From Paenibacillus sp. IHBB 10380 (GTDB lineage: Bacteria > Bacillota > Bacilli > Paenibacillales > Paenibacillaceae): DNA of 64,000 nucleotides. The DNA lies in assembly GCF_000949425.1 (NCBI RefSeq), contig NZ_CP010976.1, forward strand, positions 3,596,001 through 3,660,000. The letters are read 5' to 3'. The notes beneath the pieces were generated by a model, which saw only the letters and a list, made by a program, of their open reading frames with translations, did no database searches and was not told where the DNA came from. This document shows, one piece after another, positions 18,161 to 26,540 of this stretch (positions are counted from its first letter, which is position 1; every line of letters starts with the position of its first letter). A program made the position numbers and the translations under genes.

Positions 18161-18748
18161 TCACATATCCAGCCTTATTCTAATTTCGTTGTTTTTAATA
18201 GGGTAAATTCTTTCTATTGGTAAATTTTTAGAGTTTAGTTTTCCCTGCTTTCGCTGTACATTCCATTTCTTCACAAGCGGTGTCAAATCCTCAATGCGGT
18301 AAATTCCATCGGCCAGAAATTCTTTTAAAGTGGTTCCTTTTAGACCGATTTGAATTGCTGCACGATTTATGGAATTGCCATTTACATTTCTATCGGGATC
18401 CCATTGGCAATAAACTGTTGTTTCCTCAAATGCTTTTTCCCATTGAGTTGAACCTTTGTAAATCATTGAGTCTGGTGAAGTTAGCACCGCTTCCCTCAAC
18501 AATTCATTAAATTTTTCCATATATACATCCAAAGCCAAAATACATTCCTGATTTTTCTTTGTTCCCCAATTAGACCGATACATCATCCACAAAAAGGAAG
18601 GTTTTATCCATGTCATGCGATTGAGATTAAAGTTTTCGCCAAAAGTCTGTAAGGCAACTGCTTCTTTTGCAATTACTGGATTATAAGCCTGATAAACCCG
18701 AATACATTGTCTATCTGATTGTGCAAATACCTCTTTTATATATTCCAT
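18161..18748 (-). CDS. DUF4291 family protein
   Basis: 195 aa. It matches the DUF4291 family: an early RVYQAYNP block, MTWIKPSFLWMMYRSNWGTK, and CQWDPDRN with GNSINRAAIQIGL. The family is found in bacteria and fungi and has no established function; the conserved Trp, Arg and Asp residues suggest an enzyme. An AGGGAG site precedes the ATG at 18748. It stands alone between the chemoreceptor and a secreted stalk protein. Confidence 0.8.
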   Translation of the reverse strand: MEYIKEVFAQSDRQCIRVYQAYNPVIAKEAVALQTFGENFNLNRMTWIKPSFLWMMYRSNWGTKKNQECILALDVYMEKFNELLREAVLTSPDSMIYKGSTQWEKAFEETTVYCQWDPDRNVNGNSINRAAIQIGLKGTTLKEFLADGIYRIEDLTPLVKKWNVQRKQGKLNSKNLPIERIYPIKNNEIRIRLDM

Positions 18749-18824
18749 GTTGTCTCCCTAAATTCCGATTTGTCGCACTGCGTCTTATCTGCCTTATGTG
18801 TAATGTGTAATGTGTCTATGATGC

Positions 18825-19637
18825 TCACTTCTTCTCAATAAACTTTCCCTGTTGAAGATTAAAAATCTTCATCGTGGTCTTTGAGTCTCCCTCTTGCTTG
18901 TTGTCCTCTAAGGATGCGTCCATTTCGGTCTGCCAATAGAAAAGTTCCCCATTATCATCATTGAACTGGTAACTACCCATGGCAACATGATATTTACCTT
19001 GAAATACAGAGCGGTCTTTAAGAGTACCTTTCCAAGCTTCTGTCCATACTCCAGAATCGTTCATATACATTAGATGAGATTCCCTAACATCGACATCTGC
19101 TCCGCCTGTGCGCGTGACTATATTAAATAAAGGATTCATTCCATCAGCACGAAAATTCTCAATGTTCCAAGATTCGACATGCCACGGTTGCTCAAAGATT
19201 AATTTATATGAACCGTTGGACTGTTTGTCAAAGATGAAGAAATCACCAAGATGTACCCCTCCATCAATTCTCACAAGTACTTCTGGTTCGGAATCCCCAT
19301 CTACATTCATTTCTTCAAAGGATAAACCATCAAAATAATAGTCCCTCTTTTCATTGCCTTGCTTTCGTATCCAATCTTCAACCATATCCTTTGTAATTCC
19401 TGTATGAATGTTTACTAAATGAGTCTCTTTATCCCATGTTACGTCACCGCCCATTGCTTCCGCCAAATCTCGTACTGGGGCAATAACCTTTCCATTTTCA
19501 AGTCTAGTTTCTTTAGGACTCAGCGCTTTACCATTAACGAACAGACCAACAGAATTGCTAGCCACAGCAGTTCCGACAAAGATCGTACACGCCCCCAAAA
19601 TTGGAAGTAACACTCGCAAACTTCTTTTTACTTTCAT
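18825..19637 (-). CDS. Secreted protein with copper-amine-oxidase-like stalk domain
   Basis: 270 aa. A signal peptide covers about residues 1-27. Residues 30-78 form one stalk-type repeat (LFVNGKAL...NGKVIAPVRDLAEAMGGDVTWD), a surface module common in Paenibacillus. The rest contains an acidic D-x-D-G segment (MNVDGDSEPEVLVRID) resembling FG-GAP or calcium-binding loops, and a beta-rich C-terminal part of unknown role. AAGGAG precedes the ATG. No enzymatic motif is visible. Confidence 0.8.
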   Translation of the reverse strand: MKVKRSLRVLLPILGACTIFVGTAVASNSVGLFVNGKALSPKETRLENGKVIAPVRDLAEAMGGDVTWDKETHLVNIHTGITKDMVEDWIRKQGNEKRDYYFDGLSFEEMNVDGDSEPEVLVRIDGGVHLGDFFIFDKQSNGSYKLIFEQPWHVESWNIENFRADGMNPLFNIVTRTGGADVDVRESHLMYMNDSGVWTEAWKGTLKDRSVFQGKYHVAMGSYQFNDDNGELFYWQTEMDASLEDNKQEGDSKTTMKIFNLQQGKFIEKK

Positions 19638-20043
19638 AGCCCTCTTCTCCTTCTAGAACGATTATATTATTTAGACGCTTTACGTTAATCTAAAGTTTCC
19701 TTAAAGACCCCATCCCGCTTCACAATCGTTATCTGAAGCAGTGCTTCCTTGCCGACGGAAAAACCGAAAGTTGCATCGGGCTGGCTGACAGCATTGTCAG
19801 CTCTAACACTTTTCTTCCCGTGACAAAATCCCTCGATCCTCCCCTCTGAAACCGTGGGATGTGGTAGGGATAGTCCATGTTTCCGGATAGCAACGTAAAG
19901 TGGAACTCTAGAAAAACACCAAAAAAACTTTCAAACCTCATGCAAAACAAGCAATTCCGCAAAAAAACTTGCCCTTATTTATGATACGGTTCACCGTATC
20001 ATAAGTAGTGCGAATTAAAATGAGCACCTAATCGGCCATTATG
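19638..20043. other. Gene-poor stretch with a perfect palindromic repeat
   Basis: No intact gene. At 19685-19800 the minus strand shows a short coding-like tail (DATFGFSVGKEALLQITIVK) ending in a stop, probably a relic. At 19975-20015 lies the best copy of the dispersed repeat: arms ATGATACGGT and ACCGTATCAT separated by TC (19981-20002), then AAGTAGTGCGAA. The repeat sits about 40 bp after the stop of the PARG-like gene. Confidence 0.6.
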
Positions 20044-20877
20044 TTAGCTGTACCCATTGAACTTCTTTTCAAAAGCATGAATGCACTTACCCTCTTTGGA
20101 AGTGTCCAATACCGCAAAGCGAATTTCCGAAAACAGTAATCCCAAGCCTTCATCCTCCAGAAGCTCTCGCCACCATCCTGCCACCTTCACCGGTTCGTTC
20201 CGGAAAACGCCGCAGCCGTAGGCACCCAAGATGAGGTTCATATCGCCTTTTTGGGCGAATATTGCTAAGGCCAGTCGCATCCGGTCTTTCATCATACATT
20301 CCGCCTTCCGGGGGTCCTCTCCCTTAAGCAGAACCTGCCCATAATTCACGGCGGGCAGAGTCAATACTGAAGCTGTCACCGGCCGCTCTATAAGGTCGAA
20401 CCGCTGGTCACGGAAAAACACTACGTCAGGCGAATAGATGGCGTGATTAGTATACATCATCGATTTCCAGGCCCGATTAGCCTTGTAGTAGCTTTCATTG
20501 CGCAGCTGCGTTTCATATAATCCGCTGGAGGCAGCCAGGCTTTCTTCCTGAGCCATCGCCCCGTTTAAAAATCCTCCTCCGGGATTTTTTGCGCTAGCGA
20601 AGTTTAACACGCCGACGCGCCCTTTCCCTGTCTCCGCAAAATCCAAAATCGCCTTTACTGTGGTCTCGTTGGTGACAAAATAAGCGGCTCCTTGCGGCAG
20701 CCTAGGCAGCCCGGCGATTCCCCGCACCAGTGTTTCTCCATATTCCGGTGTAATCAGCTCGCTGTTTTCCTCCGAATGCTTTTGTGCAGTGGCGAATTCT
20801 ACCCGTCGCCCCTTATATTCATAGAAGCCTTGGCGCTGTATTCGTAATGTTTCCTCGGCAATTTCTTTTCGTTTCAT
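20044..20877 (-). CDS. TIGR02452 family protein, bacterial-type poly(ADP-ribose) glycohydrolase-like (macrodomain)
   Basis: 277 aa. The catalytic signature of bacterial and fungal-type PARGs is complete: GGG at 100-102 and QEE at 110-112 (KNPGGGFLNGAMAQEES), followed by a Tyr-rich segment. GAYGCGVFRNEP is the conserved phosphate-binding loop of the macrodomain. Such enzymes hydrolyse ADP-ribose polymers or ADP-ribosyl links. It is the last gene of an operon with NADAR (46 bp upstream) and Nudix/NrtR-like genes. The operon is more G+C rich than its surroundings, which suggests transfer. Confidence 0.88.
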   Translation of the reverse strand: MKRKEIAEETLRIQRQGFYEYKGRRVEFATAQKHSEENSELITPEYGETLVRGIAGLPRLPQGAAYFVTNETTVKAILDFAETGKGRVGVLNFASAKNPGGGFLNGAMAQEESLAASSGLYETQLRNESYYKANRAWKSMMYTNHAIYSPDVVFFRDQRFDLIERPVTASVLTLPAVNYGQVLLKGEDPRKAECMMKDRMRLALAIFAQKGDMNLILGAYGCGVFRNEPVKVAGWWRELLEDEGLGLLFSEIRFAVLDTSKEGKCIHAFEKKFNGYS

Positions 20878-20923
20878 TTCATTTCATCCCCTCTTCTTCC
20901 ATCAATAACAATTCCGGTAGATG

Positions 20924-21475
20924 TTAATCCCGCAGCAATTCGTCCCTCGCTTCGGTCAGCACAAATCCGAGTAAGTTCCTACCACGCCATTTTATGGGAT
21001 TCTCCACGTCCGGGTTGGACTGCCCCATGCCGATCCCCCAAATGCGATCCCGTGGGCTGGCTTCGACGAGAATACGGTTTTTCGTTGACTTGAGATATTC
21101 GCCAAGCTTCGGATTCTGCGAAAATTTGGCCAAATTGCCTCTCTTAACGATGCCATAGCATTCGTTGTCCCAAGTGTCCTTATCGAAGTTTCTAACTGCA
21201 CGCCCGTAGGCTTTCATCTCCTTGGGATGCTTAGCTTTCCGAATCGCGTCCAACATTTCGTCATCTCCAAACAGTCTTGCTTTCTCGGACATCATAAACT
21301 GCTCGACACAGGAATACTCGTTCCCCTCTACCACGAAAGGGCTCATCCACCATTGGCTGAAGCAGCTTTTGTCGACGCCGCCGTCTTTTGGCGGTGTATG
21401 GCCCCAGAAGAACACAAACTTGAACGTTTTGCCCGCGTTATATGCTTTTCTTAACTGCTCAATATTGTATATCAT
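20924..21475 (-). CDS. NADAR domain protein (YbiA-like)
   Basis: 183 aa. NADAR hallmarks are the N-terminal aromatic FVFFWGH, SQWWMSPF, YSCVEQFMMSEKARLFGD, and the C-terminal block DRIWGIGMGQSNPDVENP followed by WRGRNLLG. Family members are N-glycosidases acting on riboflavin intermediates (RibX) or removing ADP-ribose from guanine in DNA. The start overlaps the Nudix stop by 4 bp (ATGA), so the two are coupled. With a PARG-like enzyme and an NAD regulator as neighbours, an ADP-ribose role is more likely than a flavin one. Confidence 0.9.
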   Translation of the reverse strand: MIYNIEQLRKAYNAGKTFKFVFFWGHTPPKDGGVDKSCFSQWWMSPFVVEGNEYSCVEQFMMSEKARLFGDDEMLDAIRKAKHPKEMKAYGRAVRNFDKDTWDNECYGIVKRGNLAKFSQNPKLGEYLKSTKNRILVEASPRDRIWGIGMGQSNPDVENPIKWRGRNLLGFVLTEARDELLRD

Positions 21476-22365
21476 CGATATTCCTCCAAATTTCTCCGAA
21501 ACAAGCGGGAAGGACGGTGTCCCGCATTTTCAGTATAATGATCGGTCTCCGCCACGAGATACGCCACTTTACGCCGGAAGGCGGCTTTCAGTAGCTCTTT
21601 GTCCAAGATCACCTCGTAAACCTGCTGCAGCTCCGTCAAAGTAAAGAGGTGCGGCATCAAGTGTAGCGCAATATCGGTATAATTCACTTTTCCCCGCAGT
21701 CGCTCAATAGCGCAAGCGATAATCTTCGCATGATCGAAAGCCAATCCGTCATTCGATACGATGGAGTAGGCGGTTGACATCGAGGTCGGCTTTGACGTCA
21801 TCGTCCGATCCACAACTGCCGTAAGCTCTTCCTCTTCGCTGCTTAGCTTGAGCTCGTATTCCATCGTTTTCACATACCCATTCTCAATAAGCTCTTTCCG
21901 CTCACGCAGGAGCCGATAGGTTACCTTGAACCAGGCTACGCCGACAGCGTCATCCCCTGCTTTCAGCTGTACCTGATCGCTGTTAATTAAGGCCATGTAG
22001 CTGCAGCTCATCACCCAGGTGCGAGGGTCCCTTCCAACATCGCTGAAGGTGTACAACTGCTCCAAATATACGTCATCCACACCGGTTTCCTCACGCAGCT
22101 CCCTCACCGCCGCCTGCTCCGTCGCCTCATTCGGCCGGACGAAGCCGCCCGGAAGCGCCCAATTGCCCAGGAACGGGTGACCTCCGCGGCGAATGAGCAG
22201 AATTCGCAGCTCTTTTTCCGGAAGCTTGCGGTAGCTGTCCGCCTCCGTGTCTGTGACGGTGAATATGACCACGTCCGCCGCCACCGAAGGCCGCTCGTAA
22301 TCCCCTGCACGGTACTGCTCGAAAAATTCACGTTCCGTAAGTCCATCGCGATCCAATAAATTCAA
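21472..22365 (-). CDS. Nudix hydrolase with C-terminal winged helix (NrtR-like regulator or ADP-ribose pyrophosphatase)
   Basis: 297 aa. A complete Nudix box lies at 74-96 (GFVRPNEATEQAAVRELREE then TGV), so the catalytic Glu residues needed for hydrolysis are kept; in repressor-only NrtR proteins the box is often degraded. The C-terminal 100 residues (AIERLRGKVNYTDIALHLMP, LTELQQVYEVILDK) match the NrtR winged helix. It may cleave ADP-ribose, control NAD genes by sensing it, or both. TTG start with GGAGGTGA. It is the first intact gene of the operon, directly after a broken NadR-like gene. Confidence 0.88.
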   Translation of the reverse strand: MNLLDRDGLTEREFFEQYRAGDYERPSVAADVVIFTVTDTEADSYRKLPEKELRILLIRRGGHPFLGNWALPGGFVRPNEATEQAAVRELREETGVDDVYLEQLYTFSDVGRDPRTWVMSCSYMALINSDQVQLKAGDDAVGVAWFKVTYRLLRERKELIENGYVKTMEYELKLSSEEEELTAVVDRTMTSKPTSMSTAYSIVSNDGLAFDHAKIIACAIERLRGKVNYTDIALHLMPHLFTLTELQQVYEVILDKELLKAAFRRKVAYLVAETDHYTENAGHRPSRLFRRNLEEYR

Positions 22366-22392
22366 GGGTCCTCACCTCCATTGTTATTTATT

Positions 22393-22690
22393 CTAGCCGT
22401 ACAGCTCTCCGAAATAGTTCCGGTAGGACTCGAACTTCGCCAAGACCTCGTTTACTTTGTGCATTTGTTCCTCCTGGCTTCCTCGCAGCGTGATAAAGGG
22501 AATCCGCCGTTCTTTCAAATCGCAATGATTTGCTTATGAAAAATATGCCGCTTCTGATCCCCACTTACGGGCTTCATCTACCCGCCGGTCCGCCGCGCCT
22601 AAGCGACACTCATATGCTCGCCGTAAAACTCGCTGGAGTAAAAATGCGTCACTTGCTCGCCCTTCAGCCGCCCCATATTTTATCCACTTT
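22393..22690 (-). pseudogene. NadR-like NMN adenylyltransferase/ribosylnicotinamide kinase, gutted remnant
   Basis: About 300 bp of scrambled minus-strand coding. First comes an adenylyltransferase piece, GEQVTHFYSSEFYGEHMSVA, then after a one-base loss GAADRRVDEAR, as in the YxSExYG...DxxR region of NadR-type enzymes. After a large deletion there is a kinase-type C-terminus, DLKERRIPFITLRGSQEEQ, and a natural stop at 22393. The remnant heads the NAD/ADP-ribose operon on the same strand. Family recognition is from motif order only. Confidence 0.6.
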
Positions 22691-22700
22691 CATTCAATTT

Positions 22701-23146
22701 CTGAACCTTTACCATCCAGTTATAGTTAGTAACATTTTGATAATAACATTTTATTAATATCAAATATTGCAAAAATGCAAGGGAGATGCAAGAAAAAACG
22801 TGAAGATGATTCCCCATAAATCTGGCCCTGCCCCATTGGCCCGTGATGGTGTTCACCATTGCAAAAAGCACCCCTTATCGTCTTCATCGTCCTAAGCATC
22901 AGGGTTGTCCAATGTCGACTATATGGGGTGCACTAAGGGCTAGAACTACTATAATGTCAACTATCAAGCATTGGACATAACAGGATAATGGTCGACAAGT
23001 AAACGACCGAACCCAGTTAGTCCATTTCAATCCTTGGATCAATCACTCTTTGCTTTCCGGTTATCACAGACAATATTTTTTCTGAATTTCGCAAATGACC
23101 TTAACAAGTTAATTTACAGAACCTCCTTTTTTTTGTTACGCTCCAT
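22701..23146. other. Gene-free stretch
   Basis: No supportable gene. An inverted repeat AGCACCCCTTAT (22867-22878) and ATATGGGGTGCACT (about 22920-22933) may be a remnant of a mobile-element end or a hairpin. The rest shows nothing recognisable. Confidence 0.4.
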
Positions 23147-23198
23147 CAAAAAAATAAAAGAGGGTATCCCTCGGTCATATGACTTTGGGACACCCTCT
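23147..23198 (-). terminator. Terminator of the DUF1349 gene
   Basis: Minus strand: AGAGGGTGTCCC pairs with GGGATACCCTCT and is followed by TTTTATTTTTTT, 18 bp after the stop at 23216. Confidence 0.85.
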
Positions 23199-23215
23199 AG
23201 TTAAACTGAAATTTG

Positions 23216-23809
23216 TTACTTGTGTTCTTTCCATTGACATTCAGTAAATTTCATTTCTGTGAAAATGGCTTTAAACGAAGATTCTTCTGGACTGCAAGCA
23301 TAAATACCAATCTGTATATCGTCGGCTCCTTCAAAAAGGTGTGCAATACGCATTTGCTTATAGTGAATACCATCATAAGAATTTTCAATACAATAATCGC
23401 TTTCACGTCGGCTTAATCTGTAATACATAAATTTCTGTGTTGCAGCAATATCCGTAGTTGCCCAATCAGAATATCCTAAGTTCGTTACAACACTTCCCAA
23501 TTTCTGATATTCTTCATTTTCATATTCGATAGAAGCCTTTATCCAGTTATCACTATTTTGATAGATGATTACGCCGCACTGGTCGAAGCGTTGTTTACTG
23601 TCAAATTCAGTTTTCACTAAAAAAGAAAAGTATTTCTCATTGGTTTTTATTAACAGAGCAGGAGCATTATTGTTTTGAAATCCATAATATGTTCTTTGCC
23701 AAAAATCTGTTCCAGCTTCTGTTTTAATCACAATTTCTCCATTACTAATGGTATATTCATTAGGCTCATGTACCCAGAATAAGTTATCTTTTTGAAATGT
23801 TAACTCCAT
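23216..23809 (-). CDS. DUF1349 domain protein (concanavalin-like fold)
   Basis: 197 aa. It matches DUF1349: early LFWVHEP, TDFWQRTYYGFQ, DQCGVIIYQNSDNWIKASIE and the C-terminal IQIGIYACSPEESSFKAIF. The family adopts a beta-sandwich like laminin-G lectins and is thought to bind or act on sugars; no activity is established. There is no signal peptide, so it is cytoplasmic. GGAGG precedes the ATG, and a strong terminator follows. Confidence 0.85.
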   Translation of the reverse strand: MELTFQKDNLFWVHEPNEYTISNGEIVIKTEAGTDFWQRTYYGFQNNNAPALLIKTNEKYFSFLVKTEFDSKQRFDQCGVIIYQNSDNWIKASIEYENEEYQKLGSVVTNLGYSDWATTDIAATQKFMYYRLSRRESDYCIENSYDGIHYKQMRIAHLFEGADDIQIGIYACSPEESSFKAIFTEMKFTECQWKEHK

Positions 23810-23937
23810 ATTGATTCCTCCATAAGTTCTAATTTATCCATCAGCTGAATTAGAATACATTTCTATTGATATAATTAAACCTTACGGTTCACCATATCCC
23901 TTTAAAGGCGAGCTCTTCTTAAATATAAAAGTACTTT

Positions 23938-24645
23938 CTAACACCTTACATATTTGCGTTTGAAGCCGAGCCGCTCTTTTTCTACTGCCTTTTGTATATT
24001 AACGGAAGCATTCAAGAACTTGCTTTTTGCGGTACCCCGATTGACTTCTACCGGACCTACTTCCTTCGCCACTTCGACCGCCTTATCATGAAGCGGCAGA
24101 TAGGATACCGCCACAGTATATATGAAATTGTTCATCGCGTATTTTGTGCGTTCGGGAGCATCATGAATTGTATTTTTGATAATTTCTAACATATCAGCGA
24201 TTTTCTCTTCGGAAAATTCACTGTCCGGACGATTACCGAGCAGCCAGCAGTAACAGCTCCAGCCCGCCGACATTCTCAGCTCTATATCGCTTGCAATCCA
24301 TTTATCAGCAACTTCTTGCGCAATATCCGTTTCTGCCAAAGTTACTGCTACCACAAAATCCGATAGCATATAGAAATAAGCTCCATCAATCCACCGTTCA
24401 AAATCCGACTCAGACATTGCCTTCGGATCGGCGATCACCCCCGCAAAGTACATGGCGTCGTAATTCCCTGTGGCATAAAGCTGCTCGGCCAATGATTGAT
24501 TGCGTTTTATTTTCCTGAAGATGGGCTTCATCTGGCCTGTAGCCACACCAAAAAGCGGTTCGTGTGCGCCATTGGATTGGTATATCTTCTTGGTGCGTTC
24601 CTTGCCGAGAGCTTCAAGTTCTTGCATGACCGATTCTAGGTTCAT
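23938..24645 (-). CDS. DNA alkylation repair protein (AlkD-like HEAT-repeat family)
   Basis: 235 aa, all-helical. The family blocks are LFGVATGQMKPIFRKIK, YFAGVIADP, WIASDIELRMSAGWSCYCWL and TKYAMNNFIYTVAVSYLPL. AlkC/AlkD proteins excise or repair alkylated bases with HEAT repeats. This subgroup is more divergent, so a glycosylase activity is not certain. The start at 24645 has AAAGGAG 8 nt upstream; the frame open to 24708 has no site. It is monocistronic. Confidence 0.8.
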   Translation of the reverse strand: MNLESVMQELEALGKERTKKIYQSNGAHEPLFGVATGQMKPIFRKIKRNQSLAEQLYATGNYDAMYFAGVIADPKAMSESDFERWIDGAYFYMLSDFVVAVTLAETDIAQEVADKWIASDIELRMSAGWSCYCWLLGNRPDSEFSEEKIADMLEIIKNTIHDAPERTKYAMNNFIYTVAVSYLPLHDKAVEVAKEVGPVEVNRGTAKSKFLNASVNIQKAVEKERLGFKRKYVRC

Positions 24646-24753
24646 TATTCGCACTCCTTTTTGATGGTTTGTCCTTAGAGATAAGCCGTCTTTACTTGAA
24701 TATATCATAAAACGGCCTTAATCCAATGAAACCAGAACCAAGACCGCTTGATT

Positions 24754-24800
24754 TCTTTCGCCCTACTTATGATACGGTTCAGCTTAACGGATCTATCGAC
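24754..24800. repeat. Copy of the dispersed GATACGGTTCA repeat
   Basis: TTTCGCCCTACTTATGATAC is followed by GGTTCAGCTTAACGG. Its left part is the exact reverse complement of the right part of the copy at 32249-32280. The rest of 24646-24989 holds no gene. Confidence 0.65.
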
Positions 24801-24989
24801 GAAAAATCCGCCGCGGCACATAGTTACCAAACGTTTCTTTGTTTGGTCCAGGACTATGATCCTCATACACACAGAAGGCCGTCGAAAGATCTTGTGGTTA
24901 TTAGACCCACTAACATTTTTACGATTACGATAATCTAAAGTTCGATTTATAGTCATGCATCCGCATTGTATGGATATTGAGTAGTTAAA

Positions 24990-26318
24990 TTATTCTTTGT
25001 CAAAATGATCATCTGGCAAATTTAATTCTTTCAAACAACCTATAAATTTTTCCCTGAAATTATTTTTGCTTTTATATTCCGGCCATACAGCCTTATAATA
25101 AGGCAATAACTTCTTATGAGGGATAATGCCCCAAAATAAAATAGTGTTTTTCACAACCTCCTTGTCGCCACTCATTAACATCTGTTCAATGGTTTCCCAA
25201 CTTTCCGATTTGTCATTGCAATTGCGTGTGGCATAGATTGCGGCAGTTTGTATATTCGAGTCGGTGTGGCACAAAAAGGGCGCAAAGTTTTGGAGTGTAA
25301 TCGCGCCGGATGATTCCAAAACATACCCCACATGACGTAACGTTTCCGGGTCGTGAACCCTGTCAAGACCTTGCAATATCACTTTTATAAATTCTGCTAA
25401 ATCAAAAGATTTACCGTACCAGTTCAGAATATTTAAAGCTTGTAAATAATCCTCATTTCTTTCAGAATGCAACAGCTCGAGAAGAAAATCTCTTCCCGCG
25501 TCAACAGAGGTTTTACAGATTAGCTGAATGGCTGTGGTGCGATCATTTTGTCTTTGCTCAGCAATGCTTTTTAAAAAATCAATGGTTGGCTGGGGGATTT
25601 TCTTAAACTTGAACATTGCATCAAGCGCTTTTGATTTGATTTCTTCGTTTGAGGCGTTTTGATAAACCTGCATCAACGCATTTTCATCGCCCGGCATTCT
25701 GCTACCAAACCACGCGATATCATAATCCAGAATAATTTCGTCCAGCCAGCGCTCATACCAGTCCAGAAAGTTGTCTTCATAGACAAAGAAAAAGGGATGA
25801 TCAGGATAAAAATCTGAAGTGTAAACGATTTTCCCCCTGTGTTTTCCTTCAAGTACAAGATACATATCGTATTCGCAGCCTTGTGTACCAATACACAACA
25901 TGCCGCCCACCACTATATCACGGGCTGCGTCGTATTCCAGATCGGAGATGTCCTCATCATTGATCAGGGGCTCGGTCAGATGGTTCCATTCCTTTTTTGT
26001 CATTCTGGGGTGCAGAACACATTTTGTAGTGAGTGCATTTCTATCGGTATAGGAAGTTGCCTTTTCAATCGAATAAATCCCGCAATACGGCCCGGCACCT
26101 CCATTTCCGACTTTCGTTAAAAACTGCGTATAAGGCTCCGGGAGTGTGACCTGATTCTTTGCTTGCCAGTCCGCAAGCTCTTTTGCTGTAAGCTTTTCAT
26201 AAACCCTGTATTTGTGTGAGGATGCTCCAAACACCATAAAAGCCGTATCTTTGCGCATGGCCTTTTCGAGTTTGTTTTTTATTCGATCAAGTTGCGTTTC
26301 TTTCTTCCAAAACAACAT
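24990..26318 (-). CDS. SMI1/KNR4 (SUKH) domain protein with HEAT-like repeats
   Basis: 442 aa. Residues about 20-190 form a SUKH domain (ELADWQAKNQVTLPEPYTQF then LTKVGNGGAGP, GGMLCIGTQGCEYDMYLVLE). Residues about 210-440 are helical HEAT/ARM-like repeats (DAMFKFKKIPQPTIDFLKSI, AIYATRNCNDKSESWETIEQ). SUKH domains are typical immunity modules of contact or polymorphic toxin systems. The helical extension may be a binding platform. No toxin lies nearby. Just upstream is a RhuM-type relic, so this is accessory DNA. Confidence 0.82.
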   Translation of the reverse strand: MLFWKKETQLDRIKNKLEKAMRKDTAFMVFGASSHKYRVYEKLTAKELADWQAKNQVTLPEPYTQFLTKVGNGGAGPYCGIYSIEKATSYTDRNALTTKCVLHPRMTKKEWNHLTEPLINDEDISDLEYDAARDIVVGGMLCIGTQGCEYDMYLVLEGKHRGKIVYTSDFYPDHPFFFVYEDNFLDWYERWLDEIILDYDIAWFGSRMPGDENALMQVYQNASNEEIKSKALDAMFKFKKIPQPTIDFLKSIAEQRQNDRTTAIQLICKTSVDAGRDFLLELLHSERNEDYLQALNILNWYGKSFDLAEFIKVILQGLDRVHDPETLRHVGYVLESSGAITLQNFAPFLCHTDSNIQTAAIYATRNCNDKSESWETIEQMLMSGDKEVVKNTILFWGIIPHKKLLPYYKAVWPEYKSKNNFREKFIGCLKELNLPDDHFDKE

Positions 26319-26337
26319 ATTGAATCCCCCTGTTGAT

Positions 26338-26475
26338 TAGCACTTGCTCTGTTTACTATTAGTTCACTCGCTATTTGACCATGTATCGCATTGTGAAGTT
26401 TGTTTTGCACCGTAGCGAAAAAATCTTTTGTAATTTCAGCTTTTGAATCATAATCAACAGCAATAACATGGATAG
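26338..26475 (-). pseudogene. RhuM-family protein C-terminal remnant
   Basis: The minus strand reads, without stops, VIAVDYDSKAEITKDFFATV and QNKLHNAIHGQIASELIVNR. This closely follows the conserved C-terminal block of RhuM/virulence-associated proteins (DYDSKAE-TT--FFATVQNKLH-AIHG-TAAEL---RA). The rest of the gene (over 200 codons) is missing and the frame runs into the start of the SUKH gene. It is a relic of an accessory locus. Confidence 0.65.
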
Positions 26476-26540
26476 CCGTAATTTTTCGGACTGCTTGCTA
26501 TCCTTGGACCTTATAAGGAGAAGGTTAATTGCTTTGTATT

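Noticed and set aside
19981..20002. Perfect palindrome considered as a CRISPR repeat
   Set aside because: Copies are kilobases apart without regular spacers; it is a dispersed repeat.
20924..21475. Riboflavin-pathway role for the NADAR protein
   Set aside because: No rib genes are near; the coupling to Nudix/NrtR and PARG-like genes favours ADP-ribose metabolism, although activity is untested.
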